A stretch of DNA of 64,000 nucleotides, taken from Rheum nobile (Eukaryota > Streptophyta > Magnoliopsida > Caryophyllales > Polygonaceae). A model generated the notes under the pieces. That model was not told the DNA's origin. It ran no database searches and was given only the letters and a program-made list of their open reading frames with translations. The stretch spans positions 496,001 through 560,000 of the forward strand of contig WOAB01000157.1 in assembly GCA_027886185.1 (NCBI GenBank), given 5' to 3'. Both the position numbers and the translations under genes were made by a program. Shown here piece by piece: positions 33,553-44,117 of the stretch. Within the stretch, counting starts at the first letter, position 1; the number at the start of each line of letters is the position of its first letter.

Positions 33553-35074
33553 CCTGTCCAACCTGGTATGGCCGCACATCCAGTGTAGCATCCTAATCTC
33601 AGACACCATCAGCTTATGCTCTTGAGTTTTTCTCACAGGCCAAAACTCTACACCGTACAATAACGCTGGCCTAACTACTACTTAATAGAACTTACCCTTT
33701 AGTTTGAGTGATACTTTCTTGTCACATAAAACGCCTGACGCACCTCTCAAATTTTGCCAGTCCATTTGTATCCGATGCTTAATCTTTTCATCTATTCCAC
33801 TACCGCTCTGTATAACTGACCCCAGATATTTGAAAGTCTCATTCCTCGTAACGACCTCCCCACCAATCTGCACTTCTGCCCCAGTCTCCTTGTCTCCACC
33901 AAGTCTAAACTCAACATACTCTGTCTTTGTCCTACTCAACTTAAATCCCTTTGACTCAAGCTTCTCCCTCTAAAGTTCTAGCTTAGTGTTAACAACAAAC
34001 CTTATCTCATCCACTAGCACAATGTCATCGGCAAACAACATACACCATGGTACTTCACCCTAGACTGTCCCTGACAGTGACAGCACATCCATCACTATTG
34101 TAAAAAAGGAATGGACTTAAAACCGACCCTTGATGCAAACCTACGTCGACCCGAAAGTACTACGTGTCTCCTCCTGGGGTACACACACTGGTTAAAGCAC
34201 CCTCATACATGTATTTTAAAATTCTAATATAAGAGCCTAACACATGCTTCACCTTCAAGCACCCATAAAGTAATTCTCTTGGCACTCTATCATACGCCTA
34301 CTCCAAATCTACAAAGACCATATGTGAATTCTTCTTTCTTTCTCGATATTCCTCTATCGACCCCCTCAGTAAGTGAATGGCTTCAATGGTTGACCTCCCC
34401 GGCATAAAGCCAAATTGGTTTTCGGACACGCTGATAAGTTTTCTCAGCCTTACATCTATTACCCTCTCCCACACATTCATTGTGTGACTAAGGAGTTTGA
34501 TACCCCTATAGTTGTTGCATTGTTGCACATCCCTCTTGTTCTTATATAGCGGGGTCAACTTGCCGAGCCTCCACTCTTCAGGCATTTTTGTTGTCCTAAG
34601 GATAACATTGAAAAGTGATGTGAGCCAATCCATGCCTTTCCACCCCAAACATTTGCAAACCTCAATTAGGATGTCGTCTGGTCCTACTACTCTCATGTTC
34701 CTCATTCTGCGGATTGTCTCTTTCACTTCCTCATTGGAGATGCATCTGTAGTAACTGTTTACAGTCCGAACTTCTACAACCTAGCTATCTATGGGTGCCT
34801 CATGTCCCTCGTTTAGCCATTGACAAAGTATCGTTGCCATCTGTGCTTGATGTCATGGTCGTCAACTAACACCTTTCCTTCTTCATCTTTAATACATCTC
34901 ACCGTGTTTAAATCTCTTCTCTTCCTCTCCCTAGCCTTCACTAACCAATATACCAATCTTCCCCCTACCCTTTTTGTCCAATGCCTTGTACAATCTCTCA
35001 AATGCACTCTCTTTGGCCTTTGCAACTGCCTTCTTAGCCTCCTTCTTTGCAGCCTTGTATTCGGTTAACAAATT
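33553..35074 (-). pseudogene. RTE reverse transcriptase, main part
   Basis: Minus-strand frames in order: KAAKKEAKKAVAKAKESAFE (about 35055-34990); NYRGIKLLSHTMNVWERVID and QFGFMPGRSTIEAIHLLR in frame 34726-34298 (RT motifs before the palm); FKYLGSVIQSGSGIDE in frame 33939-33682 (post-RT); and LMVSEIRMLHWMCGHTRLDR in frame 33660-33475. The palm region around 34000-34290 is present (frame broken by stops). The protein would nick and copy its own RNA in a live element. Stops and frameshifts make it dead. Confidence 0.8.
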
Positions 35075-35327
35075 TGTAATACCCCTCATTTTTTAGTAAG
35101 GGTATATGGGTAATTTTCTCAACCCTCGTTCTGTAATCGTGACGCGTTAGGTGAAATTCAGAATTTTTGTAACGCGTATAATCTCTGTAATAATTCCCTG
35201 AGCATTATAATATACATTCGATGTATTTTCGAGGCTTAAAATATTTGTTTGGGTACAAATATTAGTTATTACAAGGTTTTAGCACATGTTCAATCGTTTC
35301 CCGGGCAAAAGGACGCGAAAAGACCTT

Positions 35328-35410
35328 TTCTGCGACCGTGGAAAATGAAGCGTCGTCAGCCTCGTGAACAGGCATTTTTCCGTGACCGTGGAATATTTCC
35401 GCTACCGCGG
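35328..35410. promoter_or_regulatory. CGCGACCGCGG-type word array, upstream of TATA
   Basis: Diverged copies: CTGCGACCGTGG, CCGTGACCGTGG, CCGCTACCGCGG. The matching site in the 3' LTR (44371-44494) has more and better-kept copies. Confidence 0.65.
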
Positions 35411-35514
35411 AAAACGCTTCGAGCATCATCTTCAATGGCTCGCCGGTTGGTTGGCCGTCGATTCGCCGAGGGGGGGGGGGGATCTGGAGCAGTTCGCCTG
35501 GCCTCCTCGATGGC

Positions 35515-35522
35515 TATAAAAG
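35515..35522 (+). promoter_or_regulatory. LTR TATA box
   Basis: TATAAAAG in CTATAAAAGG context, repeated at 44595-44602 in the 3' LTR. It is the likely start region of the element transcript. Confidence 0.65.
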
Positions 35523-35756
35523 GTGTATCGATGGGGGAGGTTCGACATCCAGATCTCAAGCTCTCAATCTCTCTCTCGTGCTCTCGTTTGCTCGCCGGAA
35601 TTTCTCGTCGTCGACAGAGCTCTCGCCGGTGGTTTTCGTGGTCGAGTGGTGGTGTGTTGGAAGCGGCGTGGCGTAGGGAGTCGAAGCCCTCTCGTTCGGA
35701 GCCTCGTCGTGTCGTCGCCGATGAGGATTTAGTTCGCTAGGGTTGTCGGATTCATG

Positions 35757-35815
35757 GCCGCGACCGCGGACATGAACATCCGCGACTGCGGAATCCAAGC
35801 CGCGACCGCGGTTTG
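35757..35815. promoter_or_regulatory. CGCGACCGCGG-type word array, downstream of TATA
   Basis: CCGCGACCGCGG, CCGCGACTGCGG and CCGCGACCGCGG within 60 bp, about 240 bp after the TATA box. Confidence 0.65.
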
Positions 35816-37401
35816 CCTTAGCAAATGCGATCGTGGCCTTGGACGATCCGGTCACGGATGGGACCCTCATTTCTTTCGTTACCGTTCGTTTCCTTAGATT
35901 CGTATTATTATTTATCGAATCTAACCTAGGGTTTCGTTGTGGGTTCGTTGTCGTCGTAGGAATCTGTAACCCGATTTCCGTTCCCAGCTTCCGGACCCAG
36001 AAACCCGTCATCGTTCGTTCATCTCAATCAAGGCAAGTGGAGGTTCTCTCTTGCTTATCATTCCATGTTTCCGTTAATTATCAATTATTTCGGATTGTTA
36101 ATTAAATTGGGAGTAATTGTTGTTTTCGTTTGGGAACAAATTTTATAAATGATATGATATAAAATGTGATATTATGATAGGTTGTATATATTGCTAGAAA
36201 CAACGATATTCTATATTTATTACCATGATGGTATTGGTGTGGATTTTATGTGTGAACTTATACATATATAGTTAGAACGAGTATTCGTAGGAACGCTATG
36301 TACCTTGCGAGGTCTGGACGTTTCTTTATAACCTGGTGGATAGGATGTCCAAGCCCTAACACCCTTTCCTGGTCATGACTATCCCCTATCCGAGTATAGT
36401 GGAGGTGCACACAACTGGTGCCAACAATTGGGATTTATTCCCAAGATATCTCTCATGTCGAGATGATATATTATATGATAAAAGCTTTAATGTAAATATG
36501 CGATTTGGAATTTAAGAAGATAAGTGCGATTATGCACATAATTAATATACCCTCGGGCGAGGAGTACAACGTGGAAACCGCCCAGACTTCGGTTAGAGTA
36601 AGTCTTCTTTCCAATCTGGATTCGCATTGCGCGGTGAGGTTGGTCGTTGACCCAAATGATCAAGTCGTTTTTAAACGCTTGTATGAAACTATAACGTTCC
36701 CAAACATTTGTCATACTTTCCCATAAGACTCAATCTTTTGGAGTCTTCTTTTCATACATTTCCCATAAGACTCAATTCCTTTGGAGTCTTCTTTTCAATG
36801 CATGTCTATTCTAATCATTCCGTGAAAGTTTCGGGTTATATATCATTCCTTCGGTTATTATTCGAGGGACAATGATAGTAAATGGTTACGATCACTAGAA
36901 CCATTATGTTTTCACCCTTGCATAGTCTTTCATTAGACTAACCAACCGGGTTTTATTCCTTGCATGGTTGGCTGGTGTCATCTGTCCTATACGGCACATC
37001 AGTGGTTGGTTCCCGAAGACTTGAAGTAACTAATTGAAGAAGAGGCTTGTAGTTGAAGATTTAAGTGTTAGTGTTTTAAGGTTGTCAACTATTACTTTAA
37101 TATATTGTTATAACCTAGTCATGTAATAGGTTTATTCTAAAAAGTCTTCCGCTGTGTAATTTATAAGTCTTCCGCTGAGATTTAACTTTGTTGTAAAAAC
37201 GCTACTCTCGTTTGATGGGAGATCTTCTAATAAAAGGGTTGAGTTTCATATTTAAATGTCTTTTGCTGTTTAATCTTTCGTTAATTAATATGTTCCTTTA
37301 AGTTTAATTGTTCCGATTAAAGCCTAGGGTGACATTGGACAGTAACGTCTGAGGTCATTGGTGTGTGGCACTACCGATGTAAGTCGGGGGTGTTACAGTT
37401 A

Positions 37402-37413
37402 TGGTATCAGAGC
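37402..37413 (+). other. Primer binding site, tRNA-iMet
   Basis: TGGTATCAGAGC, four bases after the 5' LTR. Confidence 0.9.
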
Positions 37414-38083
37414 AATGGTTTTAAAATTCTTGGCTTATTGTTAGGTTTGAGAATTTTCGAAAACTAATTTTGAAACTATTTTCAAACCTATCTTCTATTA
37501 AAAAGGAATTTCGAGAGTTTCAATGTTGAATTTAAAAGTTATAAGTAACTCTGGTAATTTAATTTAAACTAATGATTTAGCTATTTTGAACTTAAAAAGT
37601 TATTTATCGTTGGTTTATAAAAGGCATGTTATACGCAATCAAAATAAGTTTAAGATTGTAACTTTAAAAGTGTGATTTTGGTCTTGGTACAAGTTTTGTG
37701 ATAATCGTATCACTAGTTTGAGAAACTAACTTTATAGATAATTATTTTTATATATAAGGTTTAAAGGTATAAAGTATAAAGTTTGAAGGTATCTGGTTTA
37801 AAACTAAGTGGTTTTCCAAACTTCTGCAAGCTTCGAGTTGTTACTTATTCCTTAGATCCATTCTTAGGAATATCGTTTCTCCCTAGGTTTATTGTCATTT
37901 AAAGGTTGACATTTCTCCTAGAGTTCCCACTTTCAAGTAAGTCAGAAGAAGGTCGTTTCTGCGGTTAATGGTGGTGGGCCAGTCAGACTGATATAGAGTT
38001 ATTAGTTTGGACCCTTATAAATCGTATCATAACGTAATTGACTCAGTGTCATGTACAAGTTGGAAAAGTTCTAAACTAACGTT

Positions 38084-38824
38084 ATGGTTCATCAAAAGAT
38101 AATGGACACCCGATCCACCAACCAGGCAGCTAACGGAAGTCCTAGCAACGATTCTCGAATTCGGCTGAGAAGTGCTAATCCACAAGGGGAAGACGCGGGA
38201 TTTGGCTCATGTAATAATGAACCGACCCTGCGACAGGATGTTCTTCAGGGACAAGTGGACCCCCAGGCTGCAAAGGGAGTTCCACCTCCTGCCCCGATTG
38301 TGCTAAATGCGACGATCATTGGGCAGATAGTGGGGCTAGTGGTCAAAGTATTAATGGGCCAGGTGATACCGCAAGCCCAAGCGGCCCCCATACCTCAAGT
38401 CGCAGCTAGTGTGGAGGCACATATTAAGGCAAAGGGTAGGCAACAAAATCGCATGGCTCGCTCGGTCAAGCGGCCGGCATCGCCCACCAAGTTCGAGAAG
38501 TCTGGTCGTACTAAGACCAAGGCGACTCAGGCTGGCTCCGCCAAAGGCTCAGGCTGGAGTAACGGCGTGATTCAATGCCACAACTGTGGTAAAGCTGGGC
38601 ACAAGAGTCCTAGTTGCCAAAAGATGAAGCGGGTATGTTACAAATGTGGGAGGGAAGGCCACATGAAGGCATACTGTAGGAAGAAGGGCCTAAGGTCAAC
38701 TCAAGCAAATCAGGCCTCAAAGGTTGGCAGTGGACAGAACCCAAGGGCAGAAGTATCTGTTCCGGGGCAGTCTGCTACTCGTGATAAAGGCAAGGCGCCT
38801 ATGGAATCTTCAGGTCAAGAGTAA
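38084..38824 (+). CDS. Gag-like protein with two zinc knuckles, 246 residues
   Basis: An intact frame from ATG 38084 to TAA. The N-terminal half is Gln/Pro/Ala-rich and hydrophobic in parts (about residues 65-100). The basic middle (KAKGRQQNRMARSVKRP) is followed by two perfect CX2CX4HX4C knuckles, CHNCGKAGHKSPSC (about residues 165-178) and CYKCGREGHMKAYC (about 184-197), then a Ser/Gly tail. The usual gypsy capsid fold (retrotrans_gag) is not recognisable, so the protein looks like an N-terminus joined to the nucleocapsid. It may package RNA with help from a partner element. It is the only gene of this element. Confidence 0.75.
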   Translation: MVHQKIMDTRSTNQAANGSPSNDSRIRLRSANPQGEDAGFGSCNNEPTLRQDVLQGQVDPQAAKGVPPPAPIVLNATIIGQIVGLVVKVLMGQVIPQAQAAPIPQVAASVEAHIKAKGRQQNRMARSVKRPASPTKFEKSGRTKTKATQAGSAKGSGWSNGVIQCHNCGKAGHKSPSCQKMKRVCYKCGREGHMKAYCRKKGLRSTQANQASKVGSGQNPRAEVSVPGQSATRDKGKAPMESSGQE

Positions 38825-40270
38825 CGACTCTTTGTGATACGTCACCCCGACGGGAGGGAAACCCTGTGCGAGTGGTAGAATTTTGTAAGTTTTTAAGAAT
38901 AGGGAGCTATGACTTGTGTCGATAGTCTCCATAGTTTAGTAATCTGTCTATTCGACTTTCTATCAGTTGTTTTATGTAATATTTCGAATAATAAAGAAGT
39001 GTTTCCTTGTTCTGGAAATTACTAGATTCGTTACTATTGCAAATTGTTCGTTCATATGAGACTCCGTGAGTGCCAAAAACAGTTATATCACGTGTGGATA
39101 AGGGCTGTCAGGACTCATAATGGAGGGGTAACGTTTGGAGCCTAGGTGTTCGTTCCATACATGGTTAACACTAGGGGCGACTCCATTACTGAATTGCTAG
39201 ATCCATTCTTAGGAATCTCTCTTTGTTCTTAGAGTAATGTCACATCGGTATGACAATAATTACTCCCTTTGTTGAGCGGACGAGCGTTATCTCGTGAGTT
39301 GAGTTTTAGCAAAATTCCTTAATGTAAAGGAAACAAATGTATGTGGTTAATGCTCTATGGGACGAAGAAATTTTTCTCTCTCTCATATGTGTACGCTGAA
39401 CATTTGTTGTGGTAAAAGTACGTAGGAGTGAACTATATGAACATTAGAATGCCTAGTTGTGAGGTCATTCTGTAGTCATCTATAATGATAGATTGCTGAG
39501 AAGAAAAGAAATGTATTCCAGAGATAGTTCATAGGGGGGTCAGTTCCTCTGAAAAGATCGTACTCTATTACAACCTTGAGTAAAACCTCAGGACCCAAGG
39601 GTGTGAAGTCATAGGTATTATTTTGGAAGATTCATTCGACGTTTCGTTATGAGGCTTTCTTAAGAGAAACGACATAAGGATTGGATGGAGAGTGATCGAC
39701 GTCTATTAAAGGCGATTTGATGTCACGTTTAGGGAAAATAAAGTGATTGGCGACAATTGTGCTAATTGACTTATCACGATCTTGTTTGAGGAAACTAGAG
39801 GTTTTAAGTTGGAAGTGAGCTTTAGGGCCAATTTTAATTGGGCCAAGGAGCTGAATCAGTGAAGTGTACCTTCAAGAGGTATGTAGTTATGATATCTAGA
39901 GTTTAACAAGGCTTGATATGAGGATTTTAAGTGGGTGGGACGTAAGGCCAATGATATATCACTTTCTGGAAATTAAGTTGTGGAACGATTGTTTCGGGAG
40001 AAAGCTCATTTAAGATTGAAGGGTTATGGAATAAGGACTAGGTTATTCAGAAGATATCGATACCAAAGGATGTAGCATGGGAAATTGTCATATGTGCGTT
40101 TAAGGAGTAAAGTAACGAATGTTACTCGTATATAGCCATTGAAGGATTTAGGATGTGAAGTGATGGATTGTGATGGCAAGACATCGTTCATCAATATGTA
40201 TTTTGAGTAAATAGAGTTGAGGAACCTTAAAGGTTTAAGTTAGAACTTTAATAATGGAATACGTTAAGGT
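38825..40270 (+). other. Element interior, no coding signal
   Basis: 1.45 kb between gag and the nested solo LTR. Stop codons crowd all frames and no RT, integrase or protease motif is visible. Confidence 0.65.
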
Positions 40271-40548
40271 TGTAATACCCCTCATTTTAGTAAAGAGTAC
40301 TTTGGTAAGATTTCCAAACACTCGTATTGTAGTCAAATTATTTTCAGAAGAGTTCGGACTTTCTGTTAAATACTTGATGTCCGTAATAATTCTATGAGTA
40401 GAATAAAATACATTCGACGTATTTTTGGGGTTTAGAATAATTGTTCGGATACGAATATATTTAACCCGGGGTTAAAACCCATACCGTAATTCTTCCCGGT
40501 CAAAAGTGGGCTTCTCGGTCAAAAATGGGCAAAAGGCACAAAATTTGC

Positions 40549-40640
40549 CTTGACCGCACCCGCGGTCATACCCACCGCACCCCGCGGTCAAGAACTAGTT
40601 GCCACCGCACCCCGCGGTGAGACCCACCGCACCCGCGCCG
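40549..40640. promoter_or_regulatory. ACCGCACCCGCGGT word array, upstream of TATA
   Basis: About four copies of ACCGCACC(C)CGCGGT, an imperfect dyad, about 110-200 bp before TATAAAAG (40752-40759). Confidence 0.7.
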
Positions 40641-40751
40641 TGATGATGGCTTCTCTGCTCCGCCGAACTCGTCTGAGCTGCTGCCAATCTTGTCCCCGGT
40701 GAGGCGGTGGGAGAGGGGGCCAGCTGGACTCCTTCTGGCTCCTTGATGGCC

Positions 40752-40759
40752 TATAAAAG
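40752..40759 (+). promoter_or_regulatory. TATA box of nested solo LTR
   Basis: TATAAAAG in CTATAAAAGGAGG context, placed as in the host element LTR. Confidence 0.6.
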
Positions 40760-41019
40760 GAGGAGGCTAAGAGGAGAAGGTCATTCCACTCTCTCTCTCT
40801 CTCTCTCCCTCAAATATCTTTTTCTTTCACTGCCATTACTCCAGAGTTACAAGCGTCATCGGAGTTCTTCAAGGTCGTCGCTGGAGTTGCCATAGGAGAA
40901 GGAGGTGCCCTCAAGGTGGTGGTTAGTGACACAAGGAGTTTGGAGGTCGAAACCAACCCAAGTCAAGCCCCATCGTCTTCCCCGATGAGTTTTCACTGTC
41001 GCCGTCTCGCCTCTGTAGC

Positions 41020-41063
41020 CTCGCCGCACCCGCGGTCAAAGCCACCGCGCCCGCGGTGGACTT
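41020..41063. promoter_or_regulatory. CCGC-CCGCGGT word pair, downstream of TATA
   Basis: CGCCGCACCCGCGGTC and CACCGCGCCCGCGGTG, about 270 bp after the TATA box. The offset matches that of the second array in the gag-only element LTR, although the word differs. Confidence 0.65.
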
Positions 41064-42704
41064 GGGCGAGTATGGTGGTGGCTTGGGCTTTGTGATCTCG
41101 TTTGGGACTTTTGTTCCTTCGATTTCGTTCATTTGTTTTAGATTCATACTAGTTATTGTCGAATCTAACTTAGGGTTTCGTTATGGGTCGTTCCGTAGGA
41201 AACCATAATCCAGGTTCTTCCTTGTTTCGGACCCGGGATTTCGTCATCTCGAGCTTCGTTGAGCTCCATCTAAATCTAAGGCAAGTGGCGGTTCTCTCTT
41301 GTTTATCATTCCATATTTATATTGATTATCAATTGTTTAATTGTTAATTAATTTGGGATGAATTGTTGTTTTCGTCTGGGAACAATTTTGATAACTGTAA
41401 ATGATTTTAAAAGAGATATTATAATAGGTTGTATATTGCTAGAACAACGTTATTATATATATATATATGATTAAATACGGATATTACGATAGGTTGTATA
41501 TTGGTAGAACAACGCTATTTTATCTGTGTTTGGCCCCAGTGGCTTTGATGTGAATTATTACTGTGTTGAACTGTTTAGTTAGCATGAGTATTCGTAGGAA
41601 CACTATGTACCTTGCGAGGTTTAGTGGTTTCTTTATAACTAGGTGCTAGGAGGATTATTCCTCTAGTACTTTTCCGGTCATGACCATACCCTTACTCAGG
41701 GTATGTGCACACAGCTGGTGCAGCCATTTGAGATTTATTCCTCGTGATATCTCTTGTGAGGAGATCCGATATCTCTATATCATCGGGAATGAGATTATCC
41801 AAAAGCTTGTAAGGTAAATGTTCGTGTTGGAATTTAATAAGATAAGTGCCGTTGTGCACATAATTAATATACCCTTTGGCGAGTAGTGCAACTAGGAAAT
41901 AGTGCAGCTAGGAAAACTCGTCTAGAATTTGATCAGAGTAAAGTTCTCTTTCCAATATGAATTCGCATTACGCGGTGAGGTTGGTCGTGAACCAAAACAT
42001 CAAGTCGTTTTAAACGCTTGTGTGTAATTATAATGTTCCAGACATTTGTCATACTTTCCGATAAGACTCAATTCGTTGGAGTCTTCTCTTCATATGTTTC
42101 CTTAAGACTCAATCTTTTAGAGTCTTTTCTCTTGATCATGCCTTTTCATATATTTCCGTAGGAGTATGGTGGTTGACTATCGTCATCGACTTTTATTCGA
42201 GAAACGATGAGTCTAACCTAATACGACTACTTAGAACCTATCTGATTTTCCCTTGCATAGTCTTTCATTAGACTAACCAACCGATTATATTCCCTTGCAT
42301 GGTTGGCTGGTGTCATCCGTCTCATACGGCATATCAGATAAACTACAGTTCCGATGAAGGCTAGAAATGACGATGAAGGCAGTTGGGATTTCAAAGAGTT
42401 TTACCAGGTTAAGATTACTTGGCGGGTGATCGTTTCGATCAAGACCCTTGTGTTATTTATTTTTAAGACTTCCGCTGTGTTAAACATATTTTATATCAAG
42501 ACTACTTTGTATTTCAGTTGTATTTCAGATTATGGATGTAATGCCGAGACAATGATTTTAAACGAAAGTTATGATATTTTGTATTATAACTGTTGTTTGA
42601 TGAATTATATAAACTGGTCAAGCCTGGGTGGCTTCAGATGTGGAATCCGGGGTCACTGGCGGTAATACCTTTCAAGGATATATATTTAGGGGTGTTACAA
42701 AGGT

Positions 42705-44117
42705 AATCTTGGATAAATGGTAAATATCCGTAAAGCAAAAGAGTGCTTGATTTGGGATAATAAATCGTATAAGGACAACTCGTTACTTAAGGATTTTTGG
42801 GTGAATAGCAAACTCGACCGGTAACAGTTTGCTACGATTTTGAAGTTCGAATAGTGTGGCATAATGTAAGAATGTGGATGATATCAAGTGGACTTGAGGA
42901 AAAGGCAACCTATGTCTATTAAGGTGATCGTATGGTACGTTTGGGTAAAACGAGAGTATAATCTTTTGTAATGGATTATTAGATCATGTTGAGATAATCG
43001 GACATAGGTTGTGGTGTGATTACTTGTGGGATCACATGAGTAAAAGATTTGAGTTAAGATATGGCACAAGGGCCAAATGTGATTAAGGTAACCAATGAAA
43101 TAGGTGAGTCATGTATGTAAGGAGTAAGGTCTATATGACAAGTGGAGGTACTAAGTTGAAGTATAGTTGAATTCTATGTATGTACTTTGAGGATCTGACG
43201 GTCGAAAGGAAGTTAGTAGAGAGATGTTGTATTCTTCTGGTTGAGGACTTCAAGGTCTTTATGAGGAATAGGGCAATATAGCAAGGTTATATGGGAGATT
43301 ATAATGGATACTCTGATTAAGGAAATGGTAATCTTGCGGATGATCATATCTGTTCTAACGAGAGTAAGGCATGTAGGCAGTATGTTGTAAGGGGAATCAT
43401 GATCGAATAAATAGTTCGATTTTGGTGACATAGATTGCGAAAACCAAACTCGTTTAAGGATATCAACTTAAGGAGGATAAGGTATGTACGCTGAGAGAAG
43501 TTTATAAAGAGAAAGTTGGAAGAGAAATGTGTGTTCTCATGCTTAAGGTATAGCGAGACTAGTGCGATGATTTTGGGAGACAATTATCCTAAGGTAATTA
43601 TGACTTTGTGGATATAGTCACGAGTTAATGCAAGTGTAGCACATGGTGATATGATATGCGAGAGAGTGCTATGATTGAGGAAACGGATCATTTTCCTAGG
43701 AGCAAGTACAAGGATGAGATGATTAAGGATATTAAGATCAGGTAATAAAATTATGGTGAAATCGGACCCTTTAGTTTAGCAATGCTAGTTTCGGGGTCGA
43801 AACTCTTTTAAGGGGGTAGTAATGTAATAATCCTCATGTTACCATAGGGGTAATATGATAGAATGTATGTTTGGTGAAAGCAAGTTATAGAATTCTCTTA
43901 GGTTGAGAAGGGTCTAAATTATGGTTAACCTGACGCTAACTGTAATTTGAACCAACTTATAGATTTTAACTTAGAAATGTGTGCACCAATTTTACAAAGT
44001 GTGAAATGGGTTAGACATGGTTAAACTTATACGGTTGTGTAACTTAGTATTAGGTCGCATCTCCGGGTTGTTATCAGCCAAGTTTCGGGGTCGAAACTTC
44101 TCTTAAGGGGCTAGTGA
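42705..44117 (+). other. Element interior, no coding signal, duplicated PPT region
   Basis: No gene is recognised. 43787-43837 (TTTCGGGGTCGAAACT, then TTAAGGGGG and TGTAATAATCCTCAT) is a diverged copy of the true polypurine tract and LTR start at 44090-44132. This implies an internal duplication or an older LTR edge. Confidence 0.6.

Larger units (their letters stand above)
25583..35074 (-). mobile_element. RTE-clade LINE, minus strand, split by a copia element
   Basis: LINE sequence runs 35074-33553, is interrupted by the copia element (26070-33547 plus duplication), and resumes 26069-25583. The insertion falls between CGHTRLDRVR and VRNEVIREK of one protein. The 3' end is a (TTG)n tail (plus strand AACAACAACAACAACAA at 25590-25606), as is usual for RTE elements. 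The 5' side is cut at 35074 by the gag-only LTR element; the endonuclease is not seen. Confidence 0.8.
35075..37397 (+). repeat. 5' LTR of gag-only element
   Basis: TG...CA limits and match to 44118-46506. TATAAAAG lies at 35515-35522. GC-rich word arrays lie before (35328-35410) and after (35757-35815) the TATA box, with a run of ten or more G near 35470. Open frames such as 35249-35740 lie in this LTR and are not genes. Confidence 0.88.
40271..42699 (+). mobile_element. Nested solo LTR of a related family
   Basis: 2,429 bp starting TGTAATACCCC and ending GGGGTGTTACA, with perfect AAGGT duplications (40266-40270 and 42700-42704). The same end sequences and several internal blocks (for example TATGTACCTTGCGAGGT and the CATGGTTGGCTGGTGTCAT block) are shared with the host element LTRs, but overall it is clearly diverged. 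It is therefore a sister family inserted into the gag-only element. Confidence 0.88.

Noticed and set aside
35249..36105. Arg/Ser-rich open frames, repeated at 44329-45212
   Set aside because: They lie inside the LTRs of the gag-only element and are present twice only because LTRs are duplicated; no protein family match.
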